A program made the position numbers and the translations under genes. Below, one piece after another: positions 8,827-18,210 of a stretch of DNA of 64,000 bases. The DNA comes from Ornithinibacillus bavariensis (GTDB taxonomy: Bacteria > Bacillota > Bacilli > Bacillales > Amphibacillaceae). The notes beneath the pieces were generated by a model. The model was not told where the DNA came from. It ran no database searches and worked only from the letters and a program-made list of their open reading frames with translations. Within the stretch, counting starts at the first letter, position 1. Every line of letters begins with the position of its first letter. The stretch is taken from contig NZ_BORP01000002.1 of the NCBI RefSeq assembly GCF_018333235.1, positions 186,001-250,000 on the forward strand. Reading direction: 5' to 3'.

Positions 8827-8872
8827 AAAAAAAATCAAAAAAAGAACTAGCCTATTGATAAATGGCTAGTTC
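8827..8872 (-). terminator. Terminator of yuzB, overlapping its 3' end
   Basis: The stem GAACTAGCC / GGCTAGTTC (8844-8872) is followed on the minus strand by a long T-run (plus-strand A-tract 8825-8843). It includes the last codons of yuzB. Confidence 0.85.
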
Positions 8873-9097
8873 TTCTTTGATTGCTGTGCGAATTTTATCT
8901 AAACACTCTTCCGGAGTCTTTCCGAAAATACGTCTGTTATTTACGATAGCATATGGCTTTACTCGGCATAATCCACAAAAGGATAAACAGTCACTAGTAA
9001 GTACTGCAACCTCGGGAAACTCTTTTTCCAGTATTTCTTCTATATTTAATGTTGTGATCGCATTTCCATCACATACTTCGACTACGACAATACCCAT
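8852..9097 (-). CDS. yuzB: YuzB family protein (DUF1450)
   Basis: This 81-residue protein is collinear with YuzB of Bacillus. It starts MGIVVVEVCDGN and has a cysteine-rich centre, DCLSFCGLCRVKPYAIVN, typical of DUF1450. The cysteine pattern (Cys9 plus the C...C..C group) and size suggest a small thioredoxin-fold or iron-sulfur-like protein, but no function is established. It lies 98 bp downstream of the MFS gene on the same strand. A weak Fur-like sequence lies just upstream (9141-9160). Confidence 0.88.
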   Translation of the reverse strand: MGIVVVEVCDGNAITTLNIEEILEKEFPEVAVLTSDCLSFCGLCRVKPYAIVNNRRIFGKTPEECLDKIRTAIKEELAIYQ

Positions 9098-9195
9098 ATG
9101 GCATCACTTTCTTTCAGAATTAAATAGGAATAGGACTGAATCATATCATTATCATTAGATTTTATCAATTTTCATGCTTTATACATAAACTATAA

Positions 9196-10392
9196 TCAAT
9201 AACGGGTAGAAAGTGAACGTTTTTGGTCTGTATACTCATGCTTATACCAAGCAGCTAATAAAAATATACCACTCAGAATTAGTATGGCACTCGTTACAAA
9301 AAATACGGTAGATATACCATAAAATCCTGCAATTAACCCGCCAAGTGCTGGACCAATAATGTTACCTAGGAAACGTAGGCTTGTATTATAGCCTAGCACC
9401 TCTCCTTGCATGGAAAGAGGTGCTTCTTGACGAATATAGGCAATTCGTAGGGGGATAATTCCTCCGATCGATACACCTAATAAAAACCGCACGATAACTA
9501 GCTGCCAAATAGAGGTGACAAATGCACCTGGTAGGTAGACAATACCTGCCATAAATAATAACCCGATCAATATTTTAATATATCCTCGTTGATCACCTAA
9601 CTTTCCCCATCTGCGAGACATGAGTAAATTACCAGCACCAGCTGCTGAGAACGCGATTCCAGAGAAAAATGCAATACTAGCTGGACCATGGATCTCCTCT
9701 ACATACAAGGAAAGTATGGGTTGAACACTAAAGTGTGCAATCTGTACAAGAGTCGAAATAATCATGACCACTAGTAAAACTGGGTGCCTAATAATATGGA
9801 GTAATACTTCCTTCCGTGAATAGGATCGATGATCATTCCCTTCTGCTGTTTCTAAACGATGTTCCTTTACACCGAAGGCTACAATAAGTGCAGAAAGAAT
9901 AATCGTAATCGCAGTCCATTTAAACGTAGTTGAAAAACCTAACATATCCGCTAATGCACCACCCAATAGAGGTCCCATTAACGAACCAGTTATACTACCG
10001 GTCTGCAATGTTCCTAGTACCCTCCCAGCACTTTTCCTAGGAGTTTGTGTTGCAATAAGTGCTTGAGACATAGGTATAAATCCCGTGAAAATCCCCATTA
10101 ATAACCGTAGAATAAATAATTGCCAAACACTGGTAGCAAACCCCATTAAAAATACAGAAAGACCAATTCCACTAGCAAAGAAAATTAATAGTTTTTTCCT
10201 TCCGTATTTATCTCCAACCCTTCCCCATACTGGGGAAAAGAAAAATGCAGCGATAAAAGTTACTAAAAATACCCACCCTGCCCAATTTTGAATATAAACA
10301 TTTGAAAAGTTTCCAAGGGAAGCAATATATAAGGATAAAAATGGGATAACCATTGTGGTGCTTCCGGAGATAAAAAAGTTTGCAAACCACAT
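9196..10392 (-). CDS. MFS multidrug-type transporter
   Basis: This major facilitator superfamily protein has about 12 helices (398 residues from ATG 10392). The signature loops are WGRVGDKYGRKKLL between helices 2 and 3 and WGKLGDQRGYI in the second half, typical of drug:proton antiporters. The ATG has no ribosome site. The open frame continues upstream and encodes ...VDVKRNLVIMW, the conserved pre-helix-1 segment of such transporters. A well-spaced AAGGAAGG (10440-10447) points to ATT at 10431 as a possible start, adding 13 residues. I keep the ATG coordinate as the conservative choice. Substrate is unknown. It is divergent from the DUF1002 gene. Confidence 0.85.
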   Translation of the reverse strand: MWFANFFISGSTTMVIPFLSLYIASLGNFSNVYIQNWAGWVFLVTFIAAFFFSPVWGRVGDKYGRKKLLIFFASGIGLSVFLMGFATSVWQLFILRLLMGIFTGFIPMSQALIATQTPRKSAGRVLGTLQTGSITGSLMGPLLGGALADMLGFSTTFKWTAITIILSALIVAFGVKEHRLETAEGNDHRSYSRKEVLLHIIRHPVLLVVMIISTLVQIAHFSVQPILSLYVEEIHGPASIAFFSGIAFSAAGAGNLLMSRRWGKLGDQRGYIKILIGLLFMAGIVYLPGAFVTSIWQLVIVRFLLGVSIGGIIPLRIAYIRQEAPLSMQGEVLGYNTSLRFLGNIIGPALGGLIAGFYGISTVFFVTSAILILSGIFLLAAWYKHEYTDQKRSLSTRY

Positions 10393-10619
10393 GATGACTA
10401 AATTCCGTTTGACGTCTACTTCAGTATTAATTTGTATGTCCTTCCTTCTGTAAAATTATTTCGTAACCTAAATATAACGAAAACCGAAATAAATTTAAAG
10501 TATTATACTTATAGTTTAGGAGTGTTATTTTTTTGATATTGGGTATAATCAAGATAATAAGTTAATATTTTAATAGACAAGCAAGTGAGTAAATAAAATG
10601 GAAGGAAAAGGAGCTAACG

Positions 10620-11531
10620 ATGATGAAACAATATATAAAGCTAACAGCTCTGTTTACTTTAATAATAAGTTTGCTAACAGTGTTCGTGGTGCCAGTAAGT
10701 GCTGATGAAGGCATTAATGAAAAGCTAGGGGTACCGATTGTTGTTTATGGAGGAAATCTAACAGACGATCAGAAAACTCAGACGAAAAAACTATTAGAAG
10801 TTACAGATTCAAATATGGTGGATGAATATACAGTAACAGGGGAAGATTTGGCAAAATATATAGGGGGAAATTCCAAATCAAGGATGTTCTCTTCTGCTAA
10901 GATAACGATAGAGGAAGAAGGGAAAGGACTAAATGTATCGATTATTACCCCTGAGAATATCACTGAAGTTACGAGTGAAATGTATGCCAATGCTCTGCTT
11001 ACAGCAGGGGTTGAGAATGCTAGCGTAGTTGTAGCTTCACCGGTAAAGGTATCAGGTCATTCGGCCCTAACTGGAATATATAAAGCATATGATGAAGAAG
11101 GTGCACAGCTTGATAAGGAACGGATGGCGCTTGCTAATGAAGAGCTTAATGTAGCAACGGATTTAGTTTCTAGCGCTGGCCTTAGCAAGGAACAAGTAAG
11201 TGAATTAATTACGCAGATTAAACAAGCAATTGCTGAACAAAATCCTGCAACTGTAGATGATATAGAAAGAATTGTAAAAGAACAATTAGATAAACTAGAA
11301 ATCTCTTTAAGTGAAAAGGATCGTCAAATGTTGATAGATTTGTTTGAAAAAATGAGAGATTTGAATATTAATTTTGATCAAGTGAAAAGTCAATTAAATG
11401 ATATTGCCTCTAAAGTCCAAAATAAAATTGAAGACTTAATTGCAGATGAAGGATTTTGGGATAATATTGGAAACTTTTTTAAACAACTATTCGATGCTAT
11501 AAGTAAATTTTTTGCTAATATATTTGGGTAA
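10620..11531 (+). CDS. DUF1002 secreted protein (YpuA-like)
   Basis: This 303-residue protein has a cleavable Sec signal peptide (hydrophobic core ending PVSA, cleavage before DEGINEK) and a DUF1002 domain covering most of the mature part, as in Bacillus YpuA. The N-terminal mature region VPIVVYGGNLTDDQK and TGEDLAKYIGG are characteristic. The C-terminal third is rich in charged helices and ends in an amphipathic, Phe-rich tail (FFKQLFDAISKFFANIFG). Function is unknown; it probably acts at the cell envelope. The ribosome site is AAGGAG, six to seven bases before ATG. A terminator follows, so it is monocistronic. Confidence 0.85.
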   Translation: MMKQYIKLTALFTLIISLLTVFVVPVSADEGINEKLGVPIVVYGGNLTDDQKTQTKKLLEVTDSNMVDEYTVTGEDLAKYIGGNSKSRMFSSAKITIEEEGKGLNVSIITPENITEVTSEMYANALLTAGVENASVVVASPVKVSGHSALTGIYKAYDEEGAQLDKERMALANEELNVATDLVSSAGLSKEQVSELITQIKQAIAEQNPATVDDIERIVKEQLDKLEISLSEKDRQMLIDLFEKMRDLNINFDQVKSQLNDIASKVQNKIEDLIADEGFWDNIGNFFKQLFDAISKFFANIFG

Positions 11532-11566
11532 ATACAGTTATATACTAATGTTTTATCTTATTACTA

Positions 11567-11626
11567 GAAGGTCTATTTCTAAAATGCAGCCGATTAAAGG
11601 GTATATTTTGGAAATAGCCTTTTTTT
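11567..11626 (+). terminator. Terminator after the DUF1002 gene
   Basis: A long imperfect stem (AAGG, CTATTTC and AAAAT paired with ATTTT, GAAATAG and CCTT) is followed by TTTTTTT. Confidence 0.85.
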
Positions 11627-11830
11627 CGGTAAAAGGTCCTGGGAATAAATAACTAATAATTCCACCTATCATGATTATTTAGTCATATATGAATAAATGA
11701 AATAATATTAATTAAATAAATATTTTAAAAAAACAGATGAAATATTTTATAATAGGTTGTATAATAAAAACCAAGTTCAAGTTTTGGACTGAATTGTTAG
11801 AACATTTAATTAATAGGAGGGTCTAAACAC

Positions 11831-13504
11831 ATGAATTGGAAAAAGTGGTCATTACTATTTGCTCTTATTCTTGGTCTAGGTTTAGTCTTAGCTGCTTGTG
11901 GCGGAGACAAAACTGGTGGTGAAAAGAAGAATAATAATGAGCAAAGTGAAAATTCTGGTGAGAATGAAGGAAGCGCTTCAGAAGGTGCGGAACAAGTTCT
12001 AAATGTCAATATAAAGAGTGAACCACCTTCATTGCATCCTGGTCTTGCAACAGATACTACTTCTGGTGCAGTTCTTTACCAAGTATTTGAAGGGTTAATG
12101 CGTATTAATCAGGAAGGTGTGCCTGAGCCTGCAATGGCAGTGGCAGAACCAGAAGTTTCTGATGATTTATTAACGTATACATTTACGATTCGTGATGATG
12201 CAAAGTGGTCTAACGGTGACCCAGTAACAGCTCATGATTTTGAATATGCTTGGAAATGGGTATTAGACCCAGCTAATGCAGATACAGATTACGCTTATCA
12301 ATTATATGTAATTAAAGGTGCTCAAAAAGCGAAAGAAGAAGGCGGATCATTAGATGAAGTAGGGGTTAAAGCGAAAGATGACAAGACTTTGGAAGTTACA
12401 CTAGAACAACCAACTCCATATTTCCTTGATCTAACAGCATTTTATACTTATTTCCCTGTTAATAAAAATGTAGTTGATGGGAACGATAAATGGGCTCTTG
12501 AAGCAAGTGATGCTTATGTATCAAACGGTCCATTCTTGTTAGAATCCTGGTCTCACAAAGATAAAATTGTACTTAAGAAGAACCCAACATATTGGGATGC
12601 TGACACTGTGAAACTTGAAACAATTAATATGTATATGATTGAAGATGAAAATACTGCTCTAGAAATGTTTAATGCTGGTGACTTGGACTGGGTTGGATCT
12701 CCAACTGATTCAGTACCACTTGCAGCTAGACCAAAGTTGAAAGAAGAGGGTAAATTAAACATCACTCCTCTTGCAGGTGTGTATTACTATGCATTTAACA
12801 CGGAAGAAGCACCTTTCGACAATCCAAATATTCGTAAAGCATTTGCTCTTGCAATTAACCGTCAAGGTATTGTAGAAAACATCACAAAGTCAGAGCAAAT
12901 ACCAGCAATGGCGTTAGTACCACCTTCGATTTGGGAAGAAAGCAAGGAAGGATATTTCGCTGACAATGATGTAGAAAAGGCGAAGGAATACTTAGAAAAA
13001 GGCTTAGAAGAGCTAAACTTAGATAAGTTACCAAAAATTAAGCTTTCATACAACACTGATGAAGCACATGCTGTTATTGCTCAAGCGATACAAGATATGT
13101 GGAGTAAGGGCCTAGGTGTTGAAGTTGAACTGAATAACGAAGAGTGGAACGTATATCTCGACACAATGGGATCTGGTAACTTCCAGGTTGGACGTATGGG
13201 ATGGTTAGCAGACTTTAACGATGCAATCAACTTCTTAGAAATATTCCAGTCTGTTGGTGGAAACAACTATACAAACTGGGAGGATGCTGAATACAAGGAG
13301 CTTTTAGCGAAATCCAGAACAGAAACAGATCCTGCTGCTCGTAAAGCTATTCTAAGAGAAGCAGAAGCAATTTTCATGGAAGCTCTGCCAATCGCACCAA
13401 TTTACTTCTATACAAATGTATGGACTGCAAAAGACTATGTCAAGGGTATAGAAGTATCCGGACTTGGAGATGCACAGTACAAGTGGGGATATATCGAAAA
13501 ATAG
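11831..13504 (+). CDS. oppA: Oligopeptide ABC transporter substrate-binding lipoprotein
   Basis: This 557-residue family 5 extracellular solute-binding protein begins with a lipoprotein signal (lipobox LAAC, Cys23) and a Ser/Glu/Asn-rich linker. Mature landmarks include EPPSLHPGLATD, the family 5 signature region EGLMRINQEG, DDAKWSNGDPVTAHDF, and YWDADTVKLETI. Length and motifs fit the OppA/DppE class that captures oligopeptides outside the membrane. It is the first gene of an oppABCDF operon and is followed by a stem-loop (13532-13572) that may stabilise or partly terminate the message, giving excess binding protein. The ribosome site is AATAGGAGG. Confidence 0.93.
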   Translation: MNWKKWSLLFALILGLGLVLAACGGDKTGGEKKNNNEQSENSGENEGSASEGAEQVLNVNIKSEPPSLHPGLATDTTSGAVLYQVFEGLMRINQEGVPEPAMAVAEPEVSDDLLTYTFTIRDDAKWSNGDPVTAHDFEYAWKWVLDPANADTDYAYQLYVIKGAQKAKEEGGSLDEVGVKAKDDKTLEVTLEQPTPYFLDLTAFYTYFPVNKNVVDGNDKWALEASDAYVSNGPFLLESWSHKDKIVLKKNPTYWDADTVKLETINMYMIEDENTALEMFNAGDLDWVGSPTDSVPLAARPKLKEEGKLNITPLAGVYYYAFNTEEAPFDNPNIRKAFALAINRQGIVENITKSEQIPAMALVPPSIWEESKEGYFADNDVEKAKEYLEKGLEELNLDKLPKIKLSYNTDEAHAVIAQAIQDMWSKGLGVEVELNNEEWNVYLDTMGSGNFQVGRMGWLADFNDAINFLEIFQSVGGNNYTNWEDAEYKELLAKSRTETDPAARKAILREAEAIFMEALPIAPIYFYTNVWTAKDYVKGIEVSGLGDAQYKWGYIEK

Positions 13505-13531
13505 TAGCTTGATATAAAAATGCTGAAGTTA

Positions 13532-13572
13532 AACCAAGATAGGAAACAGATATACTGTTCTCTATCTTGGTT
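13532..13572 (+). terminator. Stem-loop after oppA, no T-run
   Basis: An 11-bp perfect stem AACCAAGATAG / CTATCTTGGTT, with five further inner pairs, directly follows oppA. It lacks a T-run, so it is more likely a 3'-end stabiliser or processing site than a full terminator. Confidence 0.6.
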
Positions 13573-13823
13573 ACTTCCATTAATAGCATAACAACCCTTT
13601 TGTAACTTGTAAGGACAAGGCTTTTCAAGAAATTTAGAGAATTATACTGAATATATGTATACATGCAAAAAGAAACAATTACTCCTTTTTAGAAATGCAA
13701 AAGAACTGTATTTTTGCATAAACACAAGGTTATTATTCTCTTTTCTTGAAATGGAAAAGGGAATGGTCAAGGGGTGGATCGTTTCACCTCTTTTTTAGGT
13801 TCACGTTACTTGGAGGTGTTATT
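13573..13823. other. Leader between oppA and oppB with competing stem-loops
   Basis: This gap has no gene. The sequence TTTTTGCAT (13711-13719) can pair with ATGCAAAAA at 13663-13671 or with ATGCAAAA at 13695-13702; the two targets are near-identical direct repeats. An open frame from ATG 13746 runs into oppB, but the real oppB start is GTG 13824. Confidence 0.4.
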
Positions 13824-14759
13824 GTGGGAAAGTATATTTTGAAGAGAATCGGTTATATTCTGCTTTCTTTGTATTTAATTATAACTGCAACCTTCGTACT
13901 AATGCGATTAGCGCCAGGAAGTCCCTTTGCATCGGAAAGAAGAATTCCACCCGCTTTAGAACAGCAAATGAATGAAGCCTATGGATTAAATGATCCAATT
14001 CATAAACAATACATTGAGTATGTTGTTAATGCATTTACATTTGACTTTGGCCCTTCCTTTAAATTTGTTGGACAAGAAGTGACAGATATTATATTTAGAA
14101 GTTTTCCTTATTCATTAGTTTTAGGACTGGAGGCAATGTTTATTGCACTTGGGATTGGTGTCCTGCTGGGTGTGATTGCGGCAATAAGACACAATAAGTT
14201 TAGTGACTATATAGCAATGGTAATAGCGGTTTTAGGTATTTCTGTCCCCAGCTTTATCATGGCATCTATCCTACAATACGTTTTTGCAATAAAGCTAGAA
14301 ATGTTTTCAGTTGCAAGGATGGAGTCCTTCGCAGATACTATTTTACCAGCCGTGGCACTAGCTACAACTCCTTTAGCATTTATAGCTCGCTTAATGAGGT
14401 CTAGTATGCTAGATGTTTTAAACTCAGATTATATTAAAACTGCAAAATCAAAGGGTATGAGTCAACGCGTTGTCACCTATAAACATGGACTCAGAAATGC
14501 TATGTTACCGGTTATCTCGTACATGGGTCCATTAATAGCAAGTATTCTAACGGGTAGCTTTATCATCGAGACAATTTTTGGTATTCCTGGTCTAGGAAGT
14601 GAATTTGTAACTAGTATTACAAACAGAGACTATACCGTAATTATGGGGACGACCGTATTCTTTGGTATCTTATTACTCTTTTCTGTATTAATCGTAGATT
14701 TAATTTATGGATTAATTGACCCGAGAATTAAACTTACAGCAAAGGGTGGTGAAAAGTAA
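13824..14759 (+). CDS. oppB: Oligopeptide ABC transporter permease OppB
   Basis: The protein is 311 residues if translated from GTG 13824, which lies seven bases after GGAGG; the upstream in-frame ATG at 13746 has no ribosome site and would add 26 residues unlike the family. It has about six membrane helices. It starts MGKYILKRIGYILLSL and has the membrane-domain coupling motif YIKTAKSKGMSQRVVTYKHGLRNAMLP, with the conserved EAA-loop Gly, which contacts the ATPases. The IIETIFGIPGLG segment is typical of dipeptide/oligopeptide permeases. It overlaps oppC by one base. Confidence 0.93.
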   Translation: MGKYILKRIGYILLSLYLIITATFVLMRLAPGSPFASERRIPPALEQQMNEAYGLNDPIHKQYIEYVVNAFTFDFGPSFKFVGQEVTDIIFRSFPYSLVLGLEAMFIALGIGVLLGVIAAIRHNKFSDYIAMVIAVLGISVPSFIMASILQYVFAIKLEMFSVARMESFADTILPAVALATTPLAFIARLMRSSMLDVLNSDYIKTAKSKGMSQRVVTYKHGLRNAMLPVISYMGPLIASILTGSFIIETIFGIPGLGSEFVTSITNRDYTVIMGTTVFFGILLLFSVLIVDLIYGLIDPRIKLTAKGGEK

Positions 14760-15682
14760 TGGCACATCCACAACTTACCAGTACAGATTTCGAACCACTA
14801 CTGACGAACAAGGCAGAGCTAGAAAAAATTTCTGGCAAAAGTACATCTTATTGGAAGGATGCATGGAGAAGATTCCGTAAAAATAAATTAGCCCTAGCAG
14901 GAATTTTTGTCATATTGTTACTTGGAATTATGGCTTTTAATGGCGCAAAAATGTCAGGTCATAACTTTAAAGATAATGATTTAATGGCAACAAACCAGAC
15001 AATGTCAAAGGATCACTGGTTTGGAACAGATACACTAGGAAGAGATATCTTTGCTAGAACCTGGGAAGGAGCAAAAATCTCCTTATTTATCGGTTTAATG
15101 GCGGCGTTTCTAGATTTAATAATTGGTGTGATCTGGGGTGCCGTTGCTGGATATTTTGGTGGAAAAGTGGATGAGTACCTGATGCGAATAGCGGACATAT
15201 TGTATGGATTACCATATTTACTTGTAGTAATTTTGTTAATGGTTTTAATGGGACAAGGAATTTGGACAATGATAATCGCAATGGTCATAACGGGATGGAT
15301 CAATATGGCGAGAATTGTCCGCGGTCAGGTGATGCAGCTCCGTTCGGAAGAGTATGTACTAGCCTCCCGTTCTCTAGGCGCAAGTAATTCCAGATTACTA
15401 TTCAAGCATCTTATTCCAAATACCCTAGGGCCAATTCTTGTTACGTTAACTTTAACAGTACCTAATGCCATTTTTACTGAAGCATTTTTAAGCTTTTTAG
15501 GGTTAGGTGTTCCAATGCCACATGCAAGCTGGGGAGTTATGACTAGTGATGCAATAGGAGCATTTCAATATTATCCATACCAGTTATTTTTCCCAGCATT
15601 CTTTATTTGCTTAACGATGCTGGCATTTAATGTAATTGGTGATGGTATGCGTGATGCACTTGATCCGAAAGGGCGAAAATAG
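14759..15682 (+). CDS. oppC: Oligopeptide ABC transporter permease OppC
   Basis: This 307-residue second permease subunit pairs with OppB to form the peptide channel. It has an N-terminal cytoplasmic tail, a first helix after RRFRKNKLALAGIFVI, the family motif HWFGTDTLGRDIFAR, and the EAA loop YVLASRSLGASNSRLLFKHLIPN. The C-terminal FLSFLGLGVPMPHASWGVM is diagnostic. Its ATG overlaps the oppB stop (TAATG), so the two are translationally coupled. Confidence 0.94.
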   Translation: MAHPQLTSTDFEPLLTNKAELEKISGKSTSYWKDAWRRFRKNKLALAGIFVILLLGIMAFNGAKMSGHNFKDNDLMATNQTMSKDHWFGTDTLGRDIFARTWEGAKISLFIGLMAAFLDLIIGVIWGAVAGYFGGKVDEYLMRIADILYGLPYLLVVILLMVLMGQGIWTMIIAMVITGWINMARIVRGQVMQLRSEEYVLASRSLGASNSRLLFKHLIPNTLGPILVTLTLTVPNAIFTEAFLSFLGLGVPMPHASWGVMTSDAIGAFQYYPYQLFFPAFFICLTMLAFNVIGDGMRDALDPKGRK

Positions 15683-15695
15683 GGGGAGATACGTA

Positions 15696-16724
15696 ATGAA
15701 GAAAATACTAAGCGTTAAAAACCTTTCCGTATCATTCGATACCTATAAAGCTGAGGTAAAGGCGGTTCGTGATGTATCGTTTGATTTACATGAAGAAGAG
15801 ACATTAGCTATCGTGGGGGAATCGGGCTCGGGAAAAAGTGTAACCGCACAATCGCTTATGCGCTTAATTCCAATGCCACCAGGTAAATTTGTGGGTGGAT
15901 CCATTCTATTCAATGGAGAAGACATTACACAGAAGTCCGAAAAACAAATGGAAAGTATTCGCGGTAAAGAAATTGGCATGATTTTTCAAGATCCAATGAC
16001 TTCACTAAACCCTACAATGACAATTGGAAAGCAGATTGCTGAGGGACTTATTAAACATCATAGCATGGCTAAAAAGGAAGCATATAACCGTGGTGTAGAA
16101 CTACTTAAATTAGTAGGAATTCCAACTCCAGAAAAACGAATCAATCAGTATCCCCATGAGTTTTCTGGGGGAATGCGACAGCGTGCAATGATTGCGATTG
16201 CTCTAGCATGTAATCCGAAAATACTTATTGCGGATGAACCGACTACAGCACTTGATGTAACCATTCAAGCGCAAATCCTAGACTTAATGAAAGAATTGCA
16301 AAAGGAAACTGGAACTGCTATTATTCTCATTACTCATGACCTAGGGGTTGTTGCCAATGCAGCACATCGTGTAGCAGTTATGTACGGTGGGAAAATTGTA
16401 GAGACTGGTACAGTTGATGAAATTTTTTATAATCCTAGACATCCATATACCTGGGGACTACTCGGGTCTATGCCAAGATTAGACAATCATGATGAGGAGT
16501 TGAAGGCAATTCCTGGATCACCGCCAGATTTAGCAGATCCACCAAAGGGTTGTCCTTTTGCAGCTCGTTGTCCATATGCAATGAAGGCGTGTGGATCACA
16601 TATGCCTGAATACTATGAGCTTTCAAGCACTCAAAAAACCGCATGTTGGTTATTGGATGAACGTGCTCCAAAAGTAGAACCACCAGAATTTGCAAATGTA
16701 GGAGGTTCGAAGGTAAATGGCTAA
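15696..16724 (+). CDS. oppD: Oligopeptide ABC transporter ATP-binding protein OppD
   Basis: This 342-residue ATPase subunit is translated from ATG 15696 (GGGGGAG seven to eight bases upstream); an in-frame start at 15636 lies inside oppC and is rejected. Visible motifs are Walker [10 protein letters not shown]-loop [11 protein letters not shown], signature FSGGMRQR, Walker B ILIADEP and switch His in ITHDLG. The C-terminus has the peptide-importer cysteine cluster ([15 protein letters not shown] ... C), intact. It energises uptake together with OppF. The last eight bases overlap oppF. Confidence 0.95.
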   Translation: MKKILSVKNLSVSFDTYKAEVKAVRDVSFDLHEEETLAIVGESGSGKSVTAQSLMRLIPMPPGKFVGGSILFNGEDITQKSEKQMESIRGKEIGMIFQDPMTSLNPTMTIGKQIAEGLIKHHSMAKKEAYNRGVELLKLVGIPTPEKRINQYPHEFSGGMRQRAMIAIALACNPKILIADEPTTALDVTIQAQILDLMKELQKETGTAIILITHDLGVVANAAHRVAVMYGGKIVETGTVDEIFYNPRHPYTWGLLGSMPRLDNHDEELKAIPGSPPDLADPPKGCPFAARCPYAMKACGSHMPEYYELSSTQKTACWLLDERAPKVEPPEFANVGGSKVNG

Positions 16725-17694
16725 GACAAAGGAAACGCTAGTTGAGATAAAGGATTTAAAAAGACATTTTAAAGTAGATCGCAAAAATATTTTAAAGGCT
16801 GTCGACGGCTTGACCTTCGATATATATAAGGGTGAAACCTTTGGGCTCGTCGGGGAATCTGGCTGTGGTAAGTCAACTGCTGGAAGAACAATAATGGGGC
16901 TCTATCAGGCATCTGCGGGTGAGGTTCGGTTCAAGGGTGCAAGTGTACATGAGAAAAAGTCAAAAAGAGAATTAAAGAATTTAACTCGAAGTATGCAGAT
17001 GATTTTTCAAGATCCGTATGCATCACTAAATCCTAGAATGACTGTAAAGGATATCATAGCTGAGGGTATTGATATACACGGTTTAGCAAAGACAAAGGAA
17101 GAGCGAACAAAGCGAGTAAATGAATTATTAGAAACAGTTGGATTAAACGCTGAACATGGTAATCGCTATCCGCATGAGTTTAGTGGTGGTCAACGTCAGC
17201 GTATAGGTATAGCAAGAGCTTTAGCGGTAGATCCGGATTTCATTGTTGCAGATGAGCCTATTTCTGCACTTGATGTTTCGATTCAAGCACAGGTTGTTAA
17301 TTTAATGAAAAAGCTACAGAAGGAAAGAGGCCTAACTTATCTATTTATCGCGCATGATTTATCTATGGTGAAGCACATAAGTGATCGTGTAGGCGTAATG
17401 TATTTAGGGAACCTAGTTGAAGTGGCACCTAGTAATGAATTGTACGAAACACCTCTTCATCCATATACACAAGCATTATTAAGTGCAATACCTATAGCCA
17501 ATCCGCAAATTGAGCGTACAAGAGAAAGAATTATTGTAGAAGGGGACGTACCTAGTCCGATTAATCCACCAAGCGGATGTCGTTTCCGTACGAGATGCCC
17601 TATGGCTATGGAAATTTGTTCAAAGATTGAACCTAAATTTATAGAGCATGAACCAGAGCATTGGGTGGCATGCCATCTTTATGGCAAAAACTAA
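16717..17694 (+). CDS. oppF: Oligopeptide ABC transporter ATP-binding protein OppF
   Basis: This 325-residue partner ATPase of OppD has Walker A GESGCGKS, IFQDPYASLNPRM, signature FSGGQRQRIGIARAL, Walker B IVADEP and switch IAHDLS. The C-terminal cysteine cluster (GCRFRTRCPMAMEIC ... CHLY) is intact. Its ATG sits within the end of oppD behind AGGAGG, so translation is coupled. It ends the first opp operon; a strong terminator follows. Confidence 0.95.
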   Translation: MAKTKETLVEIKDLKRHFKVDRKNILKAVDGLTFDIYKGETFGLVGESGCGKSTAGRTIMGLYQASAGEVRFKGASVHEKKSKRELKNLTRSMQMIFQDPYASLNPRMTVKDIIAEGIDIHGLAKTKEERTKRVNELLETVGLNAEHGNRYPHEFSGGQRQRIGIARALAVDPDFIVADEPISALDVSIQAQVVNLMKKLQKERGLTYLFIAHDLSMVKHISDRVGVMYLGNLVEVAPSNELYETPLHPYTQALLSAIPIANPQIERTRERIIVEGDVPSPINPPSGCRFRTRCPMAMEICSKIEPKFIEHEPEHWVACHLYGKN

Positions 17695-17719
17695 AAAATA
17701 ATTATAGTAGTATATGAAG

Positions 17720-17757
17720 AAAGTGGTTTCTTGTTTAAAAGAAGCCACTTTTTTTGT
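17720..17757 (+). terminator. Terminator of the oppABCDF operon
   Basis: The stem AAGTGGTTTCTT / AAGAAGCCACTT (with GU pairs) is followed by TTTTTTTG. Confidence 0.9.
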
Positions 17758-18210
17758 TTTCATCAAAGTTAGCAACATTGGTTAATAATTTTATAGATAG
17801 TTAGGAATAGAAAATGTTTTTCAAAACGAACAAATCATTTAAATAATTTTAAAAAACTGATATTTAGCGACACGAACATTCTGATAATTAAAGAGACGGA
17901 AATTTGAAATGGCTATAATCATTTAATGTAAGCACTAACAATCCTTATAGCGCCTGTATACTGAGAAATAAGAAATAAATACAAATAGATATTTCCGATA
18001 AATTTAAACAATTTTTTATAAAAAAATGATGCAATATAAAAATAATAGTAGTATAATAAGTTCCATCATCTTATTTATATAACACTAAATTATCAGAATA
18101 ATTTAAACAATAATAAGATTATATAGTCTCATAAATACACCACGAAAAGTGTACCCTAAAAAGACTAAAGTAAGTCTTGGATCTAAATAATTTATAGGGG
18201 GATGGAAGTT
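17758..18210. other. Long AT-rich leader before the first D-F-B-C-A operon
   Basis: This 450-bp region has no gene. A TATAAT (18052-18057) could be a -10 element, although no good -35 is present. A CodY-like sequence (18088-18103) lies just downstream and is listed separately. The upstream region of the second D-F-B-C-A operon has a similar AT-rich character. Confidence 0.4.
18088..18103. promoter_or_regulatory. Possible CodY box
   Basis: AATTATCAGAATAATT agrees with the CodY consensus AATTTTCWGAAAATT at 12 of 15 positions. CodY represses peptide transporters in Bacillus and Lactococcus. In such AT-rich DNA the match could be chance. Confidence 0.35.

Noticed and set aside
9196-10440. MFS gene as a frameshifted pseudogene
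   Set aside because: The frame is open throughout with all helices and loop motifs; only the start codon is unusual.
13746-13823. N-terminal extension of OppB from ATG 13746
   Set aside because: It has no ribosome site and adds 26 residues foreign to the family; GTG 13824 has GGAGG at ideal spacing and gives the usual N-terminus.
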